Notes under the pieces: model-generated | Database searches by the model: none | Told to the model about the DNA's origin: nothing | The model's input: the letters and a program-made list of their open reading frames with translations, nothing else | Shown here: one piece after another, positions 6,457-8,223 of the stretch | Numbering within the stretch: the stretch's first letter is position 1 | Layout: each line of letters opens with the position of its first letter | Source of the DNA: Prolixibacteraceae bacterium | Lineage (GTDB): Bacteria; Bacteroidota; Bacteroidia; Bacteroidales; Prolixibacteraceae | Assembly: GCA_007116765.1 (NCBI GenBank) | Contig: SKHV01000416.1 | Coordinates: 1 to 8,223, forward strand | Direction of reading: 5' to 3' | Length of the DNA: 8,223 nt | Position numbers and translations under genes: made by a program

Positions 6457-7140
6457 CTTCTTACTTAAGCGTTTGCTTACCACGCCTAAATCAAACGGCA
6501 ACAAATCGAAAAGCCCTTTGCCGGTATAATGAAGCATTATGTTGCGAAGGTACATCACCATGCTTCCTAAATGGCCCAAAACCAATACTGGATCTGTGCG
6601 AAATAATCCATAAGTGAAAATTAACAGCGAACCACTTAAACTGATATACCAAAATCCCAACGGAAATTCAGATAGCTTATTTTTTTCTGAAACCAACCAC
6701 TGGTAAACAAAGCGGAAAGTAAAAATCAACTGTGCAAGTATACCAAATAGGAATAACCACAAGGGGATATTTTCATTCTGCATAATTGAATTGAAGCTGT
6801 AGTTCCCTGACAGAATAAGCCACAACAAACAGGCAAAAGGCATCGTAATTACCAGCACCCGAAAGTAGAATGGAATTTTCGTCCATGAATTTTGCAATTG
6901 CAAATTTCGCACGTAAATAAAAAAAGTGATTAGCTGACCCAGAATAATCGCAAAATCTCTCCTTAAAATACCATATAAAATCATAAGAATTGAAGCCAAC
7001 AAGCTCAATTGCCAAAAAACAACAGGAGATAAAATTTTACCGGCTTTTTCCGATTGAATCCATTGTACAATTGTTCGGGCAAAAAAGAGTATCTGAGACA
7101 AAAATCCCAGAATAAAAACAAAAATGCTTGTTGAACTCAT
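6451..7140 (-). CDS. Small membrane protein with two LAB_N (lipid-A-disaccharide synthase N-terminal-like) repeats
   Basis: This 229-residue, very hydrophobic protein has about six to seven predicted membrane helices by eye. It carries two copies of a domain resembling the LAB_N family, known as an N-terminal addition to some LpxB proteins and as stand-alone proteins. Copy 1 (about 9-80) has GFLSQILFFARTIVQWIQSEK, VVFW, LYG and YVRN. Copy 2 (about 130-201) has GILAQLIFTFRFVYQWLVSEK, LGFW, TYG and YLRN. The two align without gaps at an offset of 121 residues. There is no glycosyltransferase domain, so it is not LpxB itself. Function is unknown; a role in envelope lipid or lipid-linked sugar handling is only a guess from the family name. 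The ATG at 7140 lies 7 nt after the yebC stop, so the two are probably co-transcribed. It ends with TAG, convergent with ispG. Confidence 0.8.
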   Translation of the reverse strand: MSSTSIFVFILGFLSQILFFARTIVQWIQSEKAGKILSPVVFWQLSLLASILMILYGILRRDFAIILGQLITFFIYVRNLQLQNSWTKIPFYFRVLVITMPFACLLWLILSGNYSFNSIMQNENIPLWLFLFGILAQLIFTFRFVYQWLVSEKNKLSEFPLGFWYISLSGSLLIFTYGLFRTDPVLVLGHLGSMVMYLRNIMLHYTGKGLFDLLPFDLGVVSKRLSKKE

Positions 7141-7147
7141 TAAGGCA

Positions 7148-7858
7148 TTATGCTATATTAGTGAAAACCTGCTGTACATCGTCGTCTTCCTCAATTTTAT
7201 CAAGTAGTTTATCTACCTCTTCCAATTGTTCATCGGTCAATTCAACCGTATCGTTAGGAATACGCTGCAAATTTGCTTTTTTGATTTCAATACCCAGGTC
7301 TTCAATGGTTTTTGTCAATAAACCAAAGTCGGTAAAATCGGCATATGCATAATAAATGCCTTCGTTTTCCGAAAGCTCTTCAAGCCCACCGTCAATCAAC
7401 TGCATTTCCAGCTCGTCCACCTCAACATTATCTGGTTTTTCAAACTCAACCACGGCCTTGCGCGAGAACATAAATTCCATAGAGCCTGAAGGCACAAGCC
7501 CTGTGCCCCATTTATTGAACATCCATTTCATATTGGCCACAGTGCGCGCATGATTATCGGTCATGCATTCAACCATAAACATAGTGCCATGCGGACCTTT
7601 GCCTTCATAAAGTTCTTCTACAAAATTTTCGGCATCTTTGCCCGATGCTCTTTTAATGGCTGCATCGATATTGGCCTTAGGCATATTTTGAGCTTTCGCA
7701 TTTTGAATCGCTGAGCGTAAAGCAGAGTTCAAATCCGGATCTTCACCTCCGGCTTTAGCTGCTACTGTGATTGCCTTTCCCAATTTTGGAAAAATACGCG
7801 ACATTTTGTCCCATCGTTTCTCCTTTGCTGCCCTGCGATATTCAAATGCTCTTCCCAT
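7148..7858 (-). CDS. yebC: YebC/PmpR/TACO1-family protein
   Basis: The 236-residue length is normal for YebC-family proteins. It opens MGRAFEYRRAAKEKRWDKM, the Bacteroidota variant of the usual MAGHSKW start. FPKLGKAITVAAKAGGEDPDLNSALRSAIQNAKAQNMPKANIDAAIKRA then matches the highly conserved N-terminal block. The GPHGTMFMVECMTDN strand and the acidic C-terminal domain (LTDEQLEEVDKLLDKIEEDDDVQQVF) also fit. These cytoplasmic proteins were long annotated as transcriptional regulators. The mitochondrial member TACO1 is a translational activator, and bacterial members have more recently been tied to ribosomes and difficult peptide sequences. It is first in a two-gene minus-strand unit with the LAB_N protein and divergent from lepA, another translation factor. 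It ends with TAA. Confidence 0.93.
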   Translation of the reverse strand: MGRAFEYRRAAKEKRWDKMSRIFPKLGKAITVAAKAGGEDPDLNSALRSAIQNAKAQNMPKANIDAAIKRASGKDAENFVEELYEGKGPHGTMFMVECMTDNHARTVANMKWMFNKWGTGLVPSGSMEFMFSRKAVVEFEKPDNVEVDELEMQLIDGGLEELSENEGIYYAYADFTDFGLLTKTIEDLGIEIKKANLQRIPNDTVELTDEQLEEVDKLLDKIEEDDDVQQVFTNIA

Positions 7859-7894
7859 TATAATCTATTTGATTGTTATCGAATTTATATTATG

Positions 7895-7902
7895 CGAAAA
7901 TA
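7895..7902 (-). promoter_or_regulatory. Weak candidate -7 box for the yebC unit
   Basis: Read on the minus strand this is TATTTTCG, one mismatch from TAnnTTTG, 36 nt upstream of the yebC ATG. No good TTTG partner is visible at the expected distance, so this is only a candidate. Confidence 0.22.
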
Positions 7903-8088
7903 TAAACTGTTGCTACATTTTCAGCATTATTTACTAAAAAAAATCAGGTATTATTTTGATAAAAAAACAAACACGGGGCTTAAGTGCGAACAAACCATAC
8001 ATTATGTTCAAAATCAACAGATTCTTAAATAAAAATTAAACCGGTATGCGATTCATTCACTAGCTGTTTCGGGATTGAAAAATTGGTT

Positions 8089-8096
8089 TATCTTTG
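8089..8096 (+). promoter_or_regulatory. Candidate -7 box of the lepA promoter
   Basis: TATCTTTG exactly matches the Bacteroidota TAnnTTTG box. TTTC (8067-8070), near the TTTG consensus, lies 18 nt upstream. The lepA ATG is 44 nt downstream. Together they make a good candidate for the lepA promoter in the 282-bp divergent gap. Confidence 0.55.
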
Positions 8097-8140
8097 CGAA
8101 AAACAATGTTTAAAATAGACGGATTATCAAGGTTTTACAA

Positions 8141-8223
8141 ATGAAGAACATACGAAATTTTTGCATCATAGCACACATCGATCATGGAAAAAGCACATTA
8201 GCCGACAGGCTTTTGCAGTTTAC
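8141..8223 (+). CDS. lepA: Elongation factor 4 (LepA), 5' fragment cut by window edge
   Basis: Only 27 complete codons are visible, reading MKNIRNFCIIAHIDHGKSTLADRLLQF. This is the highly characteristic N-terminus of the LepA/EF4 GTPase. The G1 P-loop AHIDHGKST (residues 11-19) includes the phosphate-binding Lys17 and Ser18. LepA is a ribosome-associated translational GTPase of the EF-G group, affecting translation initiation and elongation. The ATG at 8141 gives the normal short N-terminal lead before the P-loop. The rest of the gene lies beyond the window. It is transcribed away from yebC, probably from the promoter at about 8089. Confidence 0.93.
   Translation, partial: MKNIRNFCIIAHIDHGKSTLADRLLQF

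Noticed and set aside
7861..8140. Hidden gene or tRNA in the yebC-lepA gap
   Set aside because: I saw no cloverleaf or T-loop-like sequence and no credible coding frame; the gap is explained by divergent promoters.

Overview
The window looks like chromosomal DNA from a Bacteroidota bacterium, probably of the Bacteroidales/Marinilabiliales type. The reasons are the long, plant-like IspG with a central insert, YebC beginning MGRAFEYR, moderately AT-rich DNA with A/T-rich intergenic gaps, no clear Shine-Dalgarno sites, and promoter boxes close to the Bacteroidota TAnnTTTG/TTTG consensus. Family names come from recognising motifs in the translations; no database search was possible.

Layout. Positions 3-1061 (+) hold the 3' part of uxaE (tagaturonate epimerase, hexuronate catabolism), closed by a clear intrinsic terminator. 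Positions 1186-1968 (+) encode a small soluble histidine kinase with no sensor domain. A 305-bp gap holds a probable terminator, a probable promoter and a conspicuous 52-nt inverted repeat. It leads into 2274-4472 (+), a 732-residue KamA-family radical-SAM aminomutase with a long N-terminal extension. ispG (4594-6447, +), of the MEP isoprenoid pathway, follows. It converges, with 3 nt between the stop codons, on a minus-strand pair: yebC (7858-7148) followed 7 nt later by a small membrane protein made of two LAB_N-type repeats (7140-6451). At 8141 the first 27 codons of lepA run off the right edge.

The genes are mostly unrelated housekeeping and catabolic functions. No mobile element, CRISPR array, tRNA or rRNA was seen.

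The standout observation is that two conserved genes, uxaE (135-137) and ispG (4810-4812), are each interrupted by one in-frame TAG. Homologous sequence continues in the same frame on both sides of each TAG. Three other genes in the window (kamA, ispG itself, the LAB_N gene) end naturally with TAG, the remaining three complete 3' ends use TAA, and TGA is not used. Wholesale reassignment of UAG is therefore unlikely. The choices are sequencing or assembly error, recent inactivation, or partial amber suppression, and the sequence alone cannot separate them.
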